Shown here one piece after another: positions 11,828-21,287 of a stretch of DNA of 32,456 nt. Under the pieces are notes generated by a model, which saw only the letters and a list, made by a program, of their open reading frames with translations, did not search any database and had not been told where the DNA came from. The translations under genes and the position numbers were made by a program. The DNA is taken from NCBI GenBank assembly GCA_029863845.1, contig JAOTUO010000005.1, positions 1 to 32,456 of the forward strand, written 5' to 3'. How positions within the stretch are numbered: position 1 is the stretch's first letter; every line of letters starts with the position of its first letter. Source of the DNA: Myxococcales bacterium (lineage in GTDB: Bacteria > Myxococcota_A > UBA9160 > SMWR01).

Positions 11828-12499
11828 TTACAAAGGCGTGTCGGATCTTCGAGGGTCCTGGGGGCTGTCGAGCGCCCGGCGCAGGGCGGCGGCAGCCGCG
11901 GCCGGGTCGCGGGCCAGCAGGATGGCGCCGGTCACGGCCACCCCGGCGGCACCCGCGGCCACGACCGCCGCGGCGTTGCCGGCATCGACGCCCCCCTGGG
12001 CCAATACGGGCACGCCGGCCGCGGCCGCCTCGGCCAGCCCCCGCGTGCCGAGGGGGGGGCGCGAGGCCCGCTTGGAGAGCGGGGGGAAGATCGGTGCGAG
12101 CTGCACGTAGCTGACGACGCCGGCCTCGGCGGCTCGAGCCTCCTCGGCGGAGTGGGTCGAGACGCCGACGAGCGCGTCGGGGCCGAGCAGCCGGCGGGCG
12201 GTGTGCGGATCGACGGCGTCGAAACCCAGGTGGACGCCGTCGGCGCCCACGGCCAGCGCCACGTCCATGCGGCGGTTCACCAGGATCCGCAGCTCCCCGC
12301 CGCGCTCCCTCGCAGCGCTGCGGGCCGCCCCCGCCACGGCGTCGGCGAGCGCCAGGAGCTCGGCGCCGGGGAGGTCGCGCTCGCGCAGCTGGACCCAGTC
12401 CACGCCGGCCCCCACGGCGGCGGCCACGCTCTCCTCCAGGCGGCCGCGCGCCGCCCCGCGATCGGTGACCAGGCAGAGGATCGGGCGGCGGCCCGTCAG
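11828..12499 (-). CDS. thiE: Thiamine phosphate synthase
   Basis: [82 protein letters not shown]. Apparent CTG start at 12499 overlapping the thiG stop (CTGA). Confidence 0.9.
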   Translation of the reverse strand: MTGRRPILCLVTDRGAARGRLEESVAAAVGAGVDWVQLRERDLPGAELLALADAVAGAARSAARERGGELRILVNRRMDVALAVGADGVHLGFDAVDPHTARRLLGPDALVGVSTHSAEEARAAEAGVVSYVQLAPIFPPLSKRASRPPLGTRGLAEAAAAGVPVLAQGGVDAGNAAAVVAAGAAGVAVTGAILLARDPAAAAAALRRALDSPQDPRRSDTPL

Positions 12500-13272
12500 A
12501 AGCTCGCGACTCCGTCGGGCGGGCTCGAAGCCGAGGCGTAGAGGCGACGCGGCATGCGACCGGCCTCGTAGGCCAGGCGGCCGCCCTCCACCGCGAGCCG
12601 CATCGCGCGCGCCATCCGGAGCGGGTCCTTGGCGGCGGCGATACCGGTGTTCATGAGCACGGCGGTGCACCCGAGCTCCATGGCGACCGCCGCGTCGCTC
12701 GCGGTGCCGACCCCGGCGTCGACGATCACCGGCACCTCGACCGTCTCGAGGATGATCCGCAGGTTGGCGGGGTTGCGGATGCCCATGCCCGAGCCGATCG
12801 GCGCGCCCAGCGGCATGACGGCCGCGCAGCCGAGGGCCGCGAGCCGCTGGCACGCGACGGGGTCGTCGGTCACGTAGGGCAGCACGGTGAAGCCCTCGTC
12901 GAGGAGGGTGCGGGCCGCCTCGATCGTCGCGGCCACGTCCGGAAAGAGCGTCCGCTCGTCGCCGATCACCTCGAGCTTGACGAGGTCCGTGCCCAGGAGG
13001 TCGCGGCCCAGGCGCGCCGTCGTGACGGCGTCCTCCGCCGAGAAACACCCGGCCGTGTTGGGCAGGATGGTGAAGCGGTCCGGCGCGATGTAGTCGAGCA
13101 GCCCCTGGCCCTTGGGAGCATCGAGCCGGGTTCGCCGCAGGGCGACGGTCACCATCTCCGCGCCGCTGGCCTCGGCGCAGGCCAGGTTCTGCTCGAACGA
13201 GGCGTACTTGCCGCTGCCGATGATGAGGCGCGACGTGAAGCGGCGCGAGCCGAGCTGGTAGCCGTCCGCCAT
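12496..13272 (-). CDS. thiG: Thiazole synthase
   Basis: [80 protein letters not shown]. Confidence 0.96.
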   Translation of the reverse strand: MADGYQLGSRRFTSRLIIGSGKYASFEQNLACAEASGAEMVTVALRRTRLDAPKGQGLLDYIAPDRFTILPNTAGCFSAEDAVTTARLGRDLLGTDLVKLEVIGDERTLFPDVAATIEAARTLLDEGFTVLPYVTDDPVACQRLAALGCAAVMPLGAPIGSGMGIRNPANLRIILETVEVPVIVDAGVGTASDAAVAMELGCTAVLMNTGIAAAKDPLRMARAMRLAVEGGRLAYEAGRMPRRLYASASSPPDGVASF

Positions 13273-13275
13273 GGT

Positions 13276-13491
13276 TCAGCCTCCTCCCACCGCCTCGAGG
13301 ATCTCGATGCGGTCGCCCGCTGCGAGCCGACGGGACGAGAAATCGGAGCGCGGGACGACGTCCCGGTTCACCGCCACGGCGACCCGCTGCCGGTCGAGCT
13401 CCAGGCGGCGCACGAGGCCGTCCACGGTACAGCCCGGGGGCACCGCGCGGGGCTCTCCGTTGACGAGTAGTGCGATTTCTCCGTCGGACAC
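13276..13491 (-). CDS. thiS: Sulfur carrier protein ThiS
   Basis: 71-aa ubiquitin-like protein MSDGEIALLVNGEPRAVPPGCTVDGLVRRL...DRIEILEAVGGG with C-terminal GG, directly upstream of thiG. Confidence 0.92.
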   Translation of the reverse strand: MSDGEIALLVNGEPRAVPPGCTVDGLVRRLELDRQRVAVAVNRDVVPRSDFSSRRLAAGDRIEILEAVGGG

Positions 13492-13604
13492 GAGAACCGT
13501 CGGGATTGGACGCGTCGAAGCTACCCGAGCGGCCGCGCCGCTGTCAAACCCGGTGGCTGGTTTCCGGCGATCTTTCGATAAGTTATAGGGACGGGGAGCG
13601 ACCC

Positions 13605-14747
13605 GTGGGGGGCGGTGTGCAGGGCCGGCGGCCGACCGTGGCGAGCATCGATCTCGGCGCCGTCCGCGCCAATTTCGGCGAGGCGCAGCGCCGTGCCGAG
13701 GGGCGCGAGCTGATCGCCGTGGTCAAGGCCGACGCCTACGGGCACGGCGCGGTCCCGGTGGCCCGCGCGCTCGCAGACGCCGGCTGTCGCCGCTTCGCCG
13801 TCGCCACCGTCGCCGAGGGCGCGGAGCTGCGCGCTGCGGGTCTGCGCCTGCCGACCCTCGTGCTGGGCGGGGTCCACGACGACCCGGAGGCGGAGGCGGC
13901 CTTGGCGCACGGCCTCACGCCCGTGGTCCACCACGCGGGTCACGTCGAGCGCCTCGCCCGGGCCGCCGCAGCCCGCGCGGAGGCGCTGCCCGTCCAGATC
14001 GAGATCGACACCGGAATGCGTCGAATGGGGGTGCCGGCGGAAGCGGCCGTGGAGCTTCTCGAGTCCGTGACGCGCGAGCCGGCGCTGGCGCTCGAGGGCG
14101 TCTACACGCACTTCGCCCGCGGCGACGAGCCGGACCTCGCGCCGTCGCTCGCTCAGATCGAGGCCTTCCGCGGCGTGCTCGAGGCGGCGCGCGTCCGCGG
14201 CGTCGCAGCCGGCCTCGTGCACGCGGCCCACTCGGCGGCGCTGCTCGCGGGCAAAGCGCTCGCCGACGCGCTGCCCGAGGCGACCGCGGTGCGCCCGGGT
14301 CTGATGCTCTACGGGGCGCGCCCGGCTCCGCACCTGGAGGCCGACCTGCGGCCGGCGATGACGCTGCGCACCCGCGTCGTGCACGTGCGCCGCCTGCGCG
14401 CCGGCGATGCCGTGGGCTACTCCGCGCTGTTTCGGGCGAAGCGGCCCACCGGCATCGCCACGCTTCCGCTGGGCTACGCCGACGGCGTGCCCGTCGCCGC
14501 TTCGAATCGGGGCTCGGTGCTGATCGGCGGACGCCGCCGCCCCATCGTCGGGCGCGTGTCGATGGATTTCGTCGGCGTGGACGTGGGCGACGAGGCCGTC
14601 GAGATCGGCGACGAAGCGATCGTCTTCGGGGAGGGGCAGGGCGAGCGGCTTCCCGTCGAGGAGGCCGCCGAGGCCGCCGGCACGCTCTCCTACGAGATGC
14701 TCGTGCGCGTGGGCTCGCGCGTCCCTCGCGTCTTCGAGGGCGAGTGA
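13605..14747 (+). CDS. alr: Alanine racemase
   Basis: AVVKADAYGHGAVPVARAL, VQIEIDTGMRRMGV, RPGLMLYGARPAP, VGYSALFRA, GRVSMDFVGVDV. GTG start at 13605 behind GGGGAG. Confidence 0.94.
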   Translation: MGGGVQGRRPTVASIDLGAVRANFGEAQRRAEGRELIAVVKADAYGHGAVPVARALADAGCRRFAVATVAEGAELRAAGLRLPTLVLGGVHDDPEAEAALAHGLTPVVHHAGHVERLARAAAARAEALPVQIEIDTGMRRMGVPAEAAVELLESVTREPALALEGVYTHFARGDEPDLAPSLAQIEAFRGVLEAARVRGVAAGLVHAAHSAALLAGKALADALPEATAVRPGLMLYGARPAPHLEADLRPAMTLRTRVVHVRRLRAGDAVGYSALFRAKRPTGIATLPLGYADGVPVAASNRGSVLIGGRRRPIVGRVSMDFVGVDVGDEAVEIGDEAIVFGEGQGERLPVEEAAEAAGTLSYEMLVRVGSRVPRVFEGE

Positions 14748-14778
14748 CGCCGCGAGACGCCGTTTCGACGGCGGCGGT

Positions 14779-14807
14779 TTGACTTCCCGCGCCCTCCTCG
14801 GTAAAAC
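14779..14807 (+). promoter_or_regulatory. Candidate sigma70 promoter upstream of purH
   Basis: TTGACT (14779-14784), 17-nt spacer, TAAAAC (14802-14807), 48 nt before the purH ATG. Confidence 0.55.
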
Positions 14808-14855
14808 TGCGGGCGAACCCACCCGCAGCTTCTCCGTCGGCGCGAGGACACGCGG

Positions 14856-16430
14856 ATGACTCCCCAGACTCGGCGGCGCCCCGTCCGAAGGGCGCTGCTC
14901 TCCGTTTCCGACAAGTCGGGCCTGGTCGAGTTCGCCCGCGGACTGGCGGCTCTGGGGGTGGAGCTGATCGCTTCCGGCGGCACGGCCGATGCGCTGCGCA
15001 GCGCGGGCCTCGAGGTGACCGACGTCGCGGTCGTGACCGGCAGCCCCGAGATGCTGGGCGGGCGCGTGAAGACGCTCCACCCACGCATCCACGGCGGGCT
15101 GCTCGCGCGCCGCGACCACGCCGGGGACCGCGCGGATCTCGCCGAGCACGATCTGCCGACGATCGACCTGGTCGCCGTGAACCTCTACCCCTTCGAGGCC
15201 ACGGTGGCGAAGCCCGACGTCACGCTCGCGGACGCGATCGAGAAGATCGACATCGGCGGTCCCTCGATGATCCGATCGGCGGCGAAGAACCACGCCTACG
15301 TCGCCGTCGTCGTGGATCCCGCCGACTACGCCGCCGTCCTGGCGGAGCTGGAGGCCGAGGGCGGGCAGCTTTCCGACGCGACGCGCGCGCGGCTGGCGCT
15401 CGAGGCCTTCGCCCGCACCGCGCGCTACGACGCCGCCATCCACGGCTATCTCGCCGGCGAGCTCGGCGGCGTCGAGGCCGGGCCGGCGGAGCTTCCGGCG
15501 GTGCTGTCCGTCGATCTCGGACACGCGGCTGCGCTGCGCTACGGCGAGAACCCGCACCAGCGAGCGGCGCTCTACGGGCGTTTCCTCGAGATCGCGGAGC
15601 CGCTCCACGGCAAGGCGCTCTCGTACAACAACCTGGTCGATACCCAGGCGGCGCTGTCCCTGATCCTGGAGTTCGACGCGGAGACGACGGTCGCCATCCT
15701 GAAGCACAACACGCCCTGCGGCGTGGGCAGCGGCGCGAGCCCGCTGGAGGCCTACCGGCGTGCCTTCGCCACGGACCCCGAGTCCCCGTTCGGGGGGATC
15801 ATCGTCTGCAATCGCCCCTTCGATCTCGATCTCGCGCTCGAGGTCGACAAGATCTTCACCGAGGTCCTGATCGCCCCCGCGTTCAGCGCGGACGCCCTGG
15901 AGCTGCTGAAGAAGAAGAAGAACCGGCGTCTCCTGCGCTTCCACCCGGAGCGCATCTCCGGCGACGAGCCCGACTGGCGGCGGGTGTTCGGCGGGGCGCT
16001 GCTCCAGGAGCCGGACCTCGGGCGCGAAGAGATCGCGGCGTGCCGCGTGGTGACGGCCCGCAAGCCCGGCGAGGCGGAGCTTCGGGCGCTGCAGTTCGGC
16101 TGGAGGGTCGTCAAGCACGTGAAGAGCAACGCCGTGGTCTTCGCGGGCCCCGATCGGACCCTGGCGATCGGCGGCGGCGCCACCTCGCGCGTCGACGCGA
16201 TCCACCAGGCGCGCGAGAAGGCGGGCCGCGTCGGCATCGACCTGAGCGGCTGCGGGCTCGCCAGCGATGCCTTCTTCCCGTTCCCGGACGGCCTGGAGGC
16301 GGCCGCCGAGGCCGGGGCCACGGCGATCGTCCAGCCCGGCGGCTCGGTACGGGACGCCGAGGTGATCGCCGCCGCCGACCGGCGGGAGCTCGCGATGGTG
16401 TTCACCGGCGTGCGGCACTTCCGGCACTGA
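14856..16430 (+). CDS. purH: Bifunctional AICAR formyltransferase / IMP cyclohydrolase
   Basis: RALLSVSDKSGLVEFARGL, VKTLHPRIHGGLLARRD, YGENPHQRAALY, LSYNNLVDTQAAL, LKHNTPCGV. Confidence 0.97.
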   Translation: MTPQTRRRPVRRALLSVSDKSGLVEFARGLAALGVELIASGGTADALRSAGLEVTDVAVVTGSPEMLGGRVKTLHPRIHGGLLARRDHAGDRADLAEHDLPTIDLVAVNLYPFEATVAKPDVTLADAIEKIDIGGPSMIRSAAKNHAYVAVVVDPADYAAVLAELEAEGGQLSDATRARLALEAFARTARYDAAIHGYLAGELGGVEAGPAELPAVLSVDLGHAAALRYGENPHQRAALYGRFLEIAEPLHGKALSYNNLVDTQAALSLILEFDAETTVAILKHNTPCGVGSGASPLEAYRRAFATDPESPFGGIIVCNRPFDLDLALEVDKIFTEVLIAPAFSADALELLKKKKNRRLLRFHPERISGDEPDWRRVFGGALLQEPDLGREEIAACRVVTARKPGEAELRALQFGWRVVKHVKSNAVVFAGPDRTLAIGGGATSRVDAIHQAREKAGRVGIDLSGCGLASDAFFPFPDGLEAAAEAGATAIVQPGGSVRDAEVIAAADRRELAMVFTGVRHFRH

Positions 16431-17707
16431 TGCGCGTCCTCGTCGTCGGCTCGGGGGGCCGGGAGCACGCGCTCGCGTGGAAGATCGCGCAGAGCCCGCT
16501 CGTGGATCGCGTCCTGGCGGCGCCCGGAAGCGACGGCATCGCCCGCGACGCCGACTGCTTCCCCGACGTGAAAGCCGGCGACGCGCCGGCGCTCGTGCGT
16601 CTTGCGCACAGCGAGGGCGCCGACCTGGTGGTGATCGGCCCGGAGGCGCCGCTGGCCGACGGCGTCGCTGATCGTCTGCGCGAGGCCGGGCTCGCGGTCT
16701 TCGGTCCCTCGCGCGAGGGCGCACGCCTCGAAGCCAGCAAGGCGTACGCCCGCGCTTTCATGGCGCGCCACGGGATACCCGGCGCGCGCTTCGCCGTGTT
16801 CGAGGATCTCGAGCGGGCGCGCGCCCACGTGCAGAGCCTCGACGGGCCCTGCGTCGTCAAGGCCGACGGACTGGCCGCCGGCAAGGGCGTGATGGTGTGC
16901 GACGACGTCCGGCAGGCGGAAGCCGCGCTCGCGGAGATCATGGCCGAGCGGCGCTTCGGCGAGGCCGGTGCGCGCGTTCTGGTGGAGGAGCGCCTGGAGG
17001 GGGAGGAGGCCTCCTACTACGCGATCACCGACGGCCGGCACATCGTCACCCTGGCCGCCGCGCAGGATCACAAGCGCGCTCTCGACGGCGACCGCGGCGA
17101 GAACACCGGCGGCATGGGCGCCTACTCGCCGGCGCCAGTCCTCACGGAGGCGATCGAGAAGCGCGTGCTCGAGGAGATCGTGCATCCCGCCGTGCGCGGC
17201 CTGGCGGACGACGGTCACCCGTACCAGGGCGTGCTCTACGTGGGTCTGATGATCGATGCGTCCGGTGCACCCCGCGTCGTCGAGTTCAACGTGCGCTTCG
17301 GCGATCCCGAGACCCAGCCGCTGGTGGTTCGCATGAACGGCGACATCGTGCCCCTGCTCGCCGGCGCGGCCCGGGGCGACCTGGACCGCGCCGCTCCCGT
17401 CGGCTGGGGCGACGCGGCGGTCTGCGTGGTGCTGGCCTCCGGCGGCTACCCGCGCGACTACGAGAGCGGAAAGCCGATCGCGGGGCTCGATGCCGTCGCC
17501 CGTGACACGGACGTGGTCGTGTTCCACGCCGGCACCCGGCGCGTGGGCGGGCACTTCGTCACGGCGGGGGGGCGCGTCCTGGGCGTCACTGCGCGCGGTG
17601 CCACGGTCGCCGAGGCGCGGTCCCGCGCCTACGCGGCCGCCGACCGCATCCGCTTCGAGGGCGTGCACCTGCGGCGCGACATCGCCGCGCGCGCCGTCTC
17701 CCCGTGA
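16430..17707 (+). CDS. purD: Phosphoribosylamine-glycine ligase
   Basis: MRVLVVGSGGREHALAWKIAQSP, VKADGLAAGKGVMVC, AQDHKRALDGDRGENTGGMGAYSP, EFNVRFGDPETQPL. ATG overlaps the purH TGA. Confidence 0.97.
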   Translation: MRVLVVGSGGREHALAWKIAQSPLVDRVLAAPGSDGIARDADCFPDVKAGDAPALVRLAHSEGADLVVIGPEAPLADGVADRLREAGLAVFGPSREGARLEASKAYARAFMARHGIPGARFAVFEDLERARAHVQSLDGPCVVKADGLAAGKGVMVCDDVRQAEAALAEIMAERRFGEAGARVLVEERLEGEEASYYAITDGRHIVTLAAAQDHKRALDGDRGENTGGMGAYSPAPVLTEAIEKRVLEEIVHPAVRGLADDGHPYQGVLYVGLMIDASGAPRVVEFNVRFGDPETQPLVVRMNGDIVPLLAGAARGDLDRAAPVGWGDAAVCVVLASGGYPRDYESGKPIAGLDAVARDTDVVVFHAGTRRVGGHFVTAGGRVLGVTARGATVAEARSRAYAAADRIRFEGVHLRRDIAARAVSP

Positions 17708-18342
17708 TCCCCGATCCCATCGGCGAGGCCGTCGCGTGGGTCCGCGACGGAGGGCTTCTGGCCTACCCGACGGAGACCGTCTGGGGCCTCGGGGCCGATG
17801 CCGGGGCGGATCGCGCCCTCGAGCGGCTGTGGCGCTGGAAGGGGCGCGACGCGTCGGAGCCGGTCGCCATCCTCGTCGAGAGCCTCGAAGACCTCGACCC
17901 GCTCGGCTTCGAGGTCGGGCGGGCTGCGGAGCGCCTGGCGGCTGCGTTCTGGCCCGGTCCGCTCACCCTGGTCCTGAATTGCGGTCGCCGCTTCGCGCCG
18001 GGTGTGGCTCGGGCAGACGGCGCCGTGGGTGTTCGCTGCTCCGCCCACCCCTTGGCCGCGGCCATCGCCCGCCGCCTGCGCGCCGAAGGCGTGGGCCCGA
18101 TCACGGCCACCAGCCTCAACGCGAGCGGGGAGGAGCCGGCGCGAACGCGCGGCGCCGCCGGAGCGGCATGCGGCACGGGAGACGAGGAGCCCCGCATGCT
18201 CGATGTCGACCAGGCGGAATCCGGGGGCAGCGAGGCCAGCACCGTCCTGGACGTGACGGGTGACGAGCTGCGCGTGCTGCGGTCGGGGGCGATCCCGGCC
18301 GCCAAGCTCGAGTCGGTGCTGCGGGAGATCGGCGCCTCGTGA
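17704..18342 (+). CDS. L-threonylcarbamoyladenylate synthase (TsaC/Sua5/YrdC family)
   Basis: GGLLAYPTETVWGLGADA, FWPGPLTLVL, VGVRCSAHPLAAAIARRL, ITATSLNASGEEP. GTG start overlaps the purD stop. Confidence 0.9.
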   Translation: MIPDPIGEAVAWVRDGGLLAYPTETVWGLGADAGADRALERLWRWKGRDASEPVAILVESLEDLDPLGFEVGRAAERLAAAFWPGPLTLVLNCGRRFAPGVARADGAVGVRCSAHPLAAAIARRLRAEGVGPITATSLNASGEEPARTRGAAGAACGTGDEEPRMLDVDQAESGGSEASTVLDVTGDELRVLRSGAIPAAKLESVLREIGAS

Positions 18343-19607
18343 CGCGGATCCGCCCCTTTCGCGCCCTGCGCTACGCCCCGGGACGGGTCGACCTGGATCG
18401 CGTGATCGCGCCGCCCTACGACGTGATCGCGCCCGGCGACCGCCCGAGCTACTACGATCGCGATCCCCACAACGCGATCCGCCTCACGCTCACTCGCGAG
18501 GTCGAGCAGGAGGCCACGACGGATTACGCGGAGATCCGACGGACGCTGGATGCCTGGCAGCGCAGCGCCGTGCTGGTCCGGGACCCGACCCCGGCCCTCT
18601 ACGGCCTGCGCCAGCGCTTTGTCGCGCCGGATGGGAGCTCCCGCGTCCGCGAGGCCTTCTTCGCGTTGCTGCACCTGGAGGACTACGCGCGACGCATCGT
18701 GCGCCCCCACGAACTCACGCTCGCGGGTCCGAAGGCGGACCGTCTGAAGCTGCTGCGCTCCGCACGCGCCAATCTGTCGAGCGTGCTGGTGCTCTACGAG
18801 GACCGGCAACGGGAGCTCGAGAGCGCCCTCGGCCGGGCGTTCGAGGCCGAGCCCGTCGCCGAGGCGCGCGACGCGTCGTGCACCCACACGCTGACGCGCC
18901 TGGAGGATCCCGCGCCGATCGAGGCGGTCTGCCGCTTCCTGTCGGAGCGGCCCGTCGTGATCGCCGACGGGCACCACCGCTACGAGACCGCGCTCCAGTA
19001 CCGCGACGAAAGCACAGGGGGCGGCGACGGTCCGCAGGATTGGATGCTGGCCTGCTTCGCCAACGCCTTCGCGCCGGGCAGTCTGCTGCTCCCGATCCAT
19101 CGGCTCATCCTCAAGAGCGCGGTGCCGACCGACGCCGCCTGGACCGAGCGGCTGCCCGGATGGACGGAAGGATCCGTGCCCATCCCGAGCGCGGAGGCGA
19201 TTCCCGCGCTCCTCGCCGAATGCCTGGCGCCGCTGAGTGACCGGCACGCCTTCGCCGCCGACGATGCCTCCGGGCGGCTGCGGATCTTCTCGAAGCCCCG
19301 GCCGGAGTCCGGGAAGGACGAGCTCACGGTGCGCGTGGTGCACCGCGACGTCATCGCGGGTGTGTTCGGACTGGACGCGGACGCCGTACGCGAGGGCGCC
19401 GTCGACTACCCGAAGGACGCGCTCCAGACGGCGCGCGACCTGCGCAGCGGCCGCGGCAGCGTCGCGCTCTATCTCAATCCGGTGGCGCCGGAGGACGTCT
19501 TTCGCGTCACGGCGGCGGGCGAGGTGATGCCGCAGAAGTCGACCTTCTTCTACCCGAAGTTGCCGACGGGCCTCGTCTTCCGGCTACTCGACGAGGACGC
19601 AGGGTGA
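18339..19607 (+). CDS. DUF1015 family protein
   Basis: IRPFRALRYAPGRVDLDRVIAPPYDVI, RPVVIADGHHRYETALQYRDE, KSTFFYPKLPTGLVFRLL: hallmark DUF1015 motifs. Confidence 0.9.
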   Translation: MTRIRPFRALRYAPGRVDLDRVIAPPYDVIAPGDRPSYYDRDPHNAIRLTLTREVEQEATTDYAEIRRTLDAWQRSAVLVRDPTPALYGLRQRFVAPDGSSRVREAFFALLHLEDYARRIVRPHELTLAGPKADRLKLLRSARANLSSVLVLYEDRQRELESALGRAFEAEPVAEARDASCTHTLTRLEDPAPIEAVCRFLSERPVVIADGHHRYETALQYRDESTGGGDGPQDWMLACFANAFAPGSLLLPIHRLILKSAVPTDAAWTERLPGWTEGSVPIPSAEAIPALLAECLAPLSDRHAFAADDASGRLRIFSKPRPESGKDELTVRVVHRDVIAGVFGLDADAVREGAVDYPKDALQTARDLRSGRGSVALYLNPVAPEDVFRVTAAGEVMPQKSTFFYPKLPTGLVFRLLDEDAG

Positions 19608-19611
19608 CGCC

Positions 19612-19917
19612 GTGAGGCGGCGGTCGAACAGTCGCTTCGAAGCGATCGGCTCGCTCGTGCCCCGCGTGATGCGCGATCTCGGTCTCACCGAGACGGCGCG
19701 CGTGATGCGGATCGCGGAGCGCTGGGACGAGGCCGTGGGCCCTGAGATCGCGGACCACTGCCGGCCCACCGCGCTTCGGGGCGGCGTCCTGGAGGTGACC
19801 GTCGACTCCAGCGTCCGCTGTCAGGAGATCCAGCTGGCCAAGCCCCGGATCCTCGCGGCCCTGCGCCGCGTGCTGGGGGGAGACGCCCCCTCCGATCTGT
19901 GGCTGCGGTTGGGGTAG
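19612..19917 (+). CDS. DUF721/DciA-like protein
   Basis: 101 aa; AERWDEAVGPEIADHCRPTALRGGVLEVTVDSSVRCQEIQLAKPRILAALRRVLG resembles the DUF721 (DciA) core. Confidence 0.8.
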   Translation: MRRRSNSRFEAIGSLVPRVMRDLGLTETARVMRIAERWDEAVGPEIADHCRPTALRGGVLEVTVDSSVRCQEIQLAKPRILAALRRVLGGDAPSDLWLRLG

Positions 19918-19927
19918 GATTCGGACC

Positions 19928-20185
19928 GTGGGTGACGGCGCACCTAGCGAACAGGGACCCACCCCGCAGCCGGGCCGGCCGGAGGGCCGGGACCCGCTCG
20001 GGGAGCGAAGCGGCGGCCAGAGCTGCGACTTCTGCGGCGAGATCGTGCCGCGGGTCCGGCGGGTGGCCCTCGACCAGGGCTACGAGCGGCTCCAGACCCG
20101 TCACGAGGTGCGCTACGCCTGTCCGAGGTGCTCGGAAGCCAAGGAGCAGCGCCGCATGGGCCTCGCGCCGCGGCGCCGCGGTTGA
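19928..20185 (+). CDS. Small zinc-ribbon-like protein (CX2C...CX2C)
   Basis: 85 aa; SCDFCGEIVPRVRRVALDQGYERLQTRHEVRYACPRCSEAKEQRR. Confidence 0.6.
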   Translation: MGDGAPSEQGPTPQPGRPEGRDPLGERSGGQSCDFCGEIVPRVRRVALDQGYERLQTRHEVRYACPRCSEAKEQRRMGLAPRRRG

Positions 20186-20210
20186 CCCCCCCACGCGACT
20201 CGCCTAGCTT
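20182..20210 (+). promoter_or_regulatory. Candidate sigma70 promoter for the rpsP operon
   Basis: TTGACC (20182-20187), 17-nt spacer, TAGCTT (20205-20210), about 43 nt before the rpsP start. Confidence 0.45.
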
Positions 20211-20252
20211 TCGCGCCGCTTTCCCCCGTTACCCCGGAGGGTTCCCCGAGTC

Positions 20253-20513
20253 GTGGTGAAGATCCGCCTTGCGCGCGTGGGTGCCAAGAAGCGCCCCTTC
20301 TACCGCGTCGTCGCCATCGACGAGCGACGCCCGCGGGACGGCCGAGCCCTCGAGTTTCTGGGGACCTACGACCCGCGTCTCCAGGGCGAGCAGGTCGATC
20401 TCAAGACCGAGCGCATCGAGGCGTGGCTCGCCCAGGGCGCCCAGCTCACCCCGACGGTCCGCTCGCTGGTGCGGCGGGCGCGGAAGCGCGGCGCGGGAGC
20501 AGCCGCACAATGA
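20253..20513 (+). CDS. rpsP: 30S ribosomal protein S16
   Basis: [41 protein letters not shown]. Confidence 0.97.
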   Translation: MVKIRLARVGAKKRPFYRVVAIDERRPRDGRALEFLGTYDPRLQGEQVDLKTERIEAWLAQGAQLTPTVRSLVRRARKRGAGAAAQ

Positions 20514-20749
20514 CGGCCGAACGCCCCAAACCGGCCGATCTGATCGAGTTCATCGCGAAGGTCATCACGTCCCACCCCGACGACGTCGTCGTCAACGTCC
20601 GCGACGGCGGCCGCCTGCTCGAGCTGGAGACGGCGCCGGACGACCGCGGGAGGGTCATCGGTCGTCAGGGCCGCGTGGCCAAGGCGATGCGCGCGGTGCT
20701 CGGAGCGTCGCGCCATGGAGAGAACTGCCGCCTCGACATCGTCGACTGA
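20510..20749 (+). CDS. KH-domain RNA-binding protein (KhpA/YlqC family)
   Basis: [20 protein letters not shown]...[28 protein letters not shown] loop; between rpsP and rimM as commonly seen. Confidence 0.92.
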   Translation: MTAERPKPADLIEFIAKVITSHPDDVVVNVRDGGRLLELETAPDDRGRVIGRQGRVAKAMRAVLGASRHGENCRLDIVD

Positions 20750-21275
20750 CCCCCGCTTCGTGGCCCTGGGCAGCGTGGTCGGGGCCCACGGGCTGCGCGG
20801 TCAGCTGCGGGTCCGGTACTTCGGCAACGGGCCGGACGAGCTGCTGAGGCAAGAGCGCCTCGTCTTGGGCGAGAGCGAGCGCGATCCCGAGGCCGTGGAG
20901 TTCGAAGTCGTGAGCGCCGCAGCGGGGCGGCGCGGAGAGGTTCGCATTGGGCTGGTCGGCGTCGCGAATCGCGATGCGGCGGAGCGGCTGCGAGGTCGCC
21001 TGGTGATGACGGGTCCGGAGGCGCTCGAGCCGCTGCCCCCGGGCGAGTACTACGGCTACCAGCTCCTGGGCTGCCGGGTGGAAGGAGACGACGGGCGCGA
21101 AATCGGGGTGGTGCGCGGCATCTGGCCGACCGGCGAAACCGACGTGCTGGTGATCGAGGGCGAAGGAGGCGTCGAGCACTTGATCCCGGCGGCGCGGGAC
21201 CTGCTGCGGGAGGTGGACATCGAAAGCCGTCGCATCGTGGTCGAGGTGATCCCCGGGCTCCTCGAACCCGCCTGA
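20715..21275 (+). CDS. rimM: Ribosome maturation factor RimM
   Basis: ALGSVVGAHGLRGQLRV, LPPGEYYGYQLLGCRV, TDVLVIEGEGGVEHLIPAARDLLREVD. Confidence 0.95.
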   Translation: MERTAASTSSTDPRFVALGSVVGAHGLRGQLRVRYFGNGPDELLRQERLVLGESERDPEAVEFEVVSAAAGRRGEVRIGLVGVANRDAAERLRGRLVMTGPEALEPLPPGEYYGYQLLGCRVEGDDGREIGVVRGIWPTGETDVLVIEGEGGVEHLIPAARDLLREVDIESRRIVVEVIPGLLEPA

Positions 21276-21287
21276 GGGGCGAAGGGG

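Noticed and set aside
13492-13604. TPP riboswitch upstream of thiS
   Set aside because: No CTGAGA / THI-box-like conserved sequence found in the thiS-alr intergenic region on the minus strand.
14749-14780. CGCCGT-TTCG-ACGGCG hairpin after alr as an intrinsic terminator
   Set aside because: Stem is fine, but only a short TTT follows after a GC stretch; too weak to call.
13521-16724. 1067-aa minus-strand ORF antisense to alr and purH
   Set aside because: Low-complexity Arg/Ala/Gly-rich translation opposite two well-supported genes; a typical shadow ORF in GC-rich DNA.
15752-17668. 638-aa minus-strand ORF opposite purH/purD
   Set aside because: Antisense to confidently identified coding sequence, with shadow-ORF composition.
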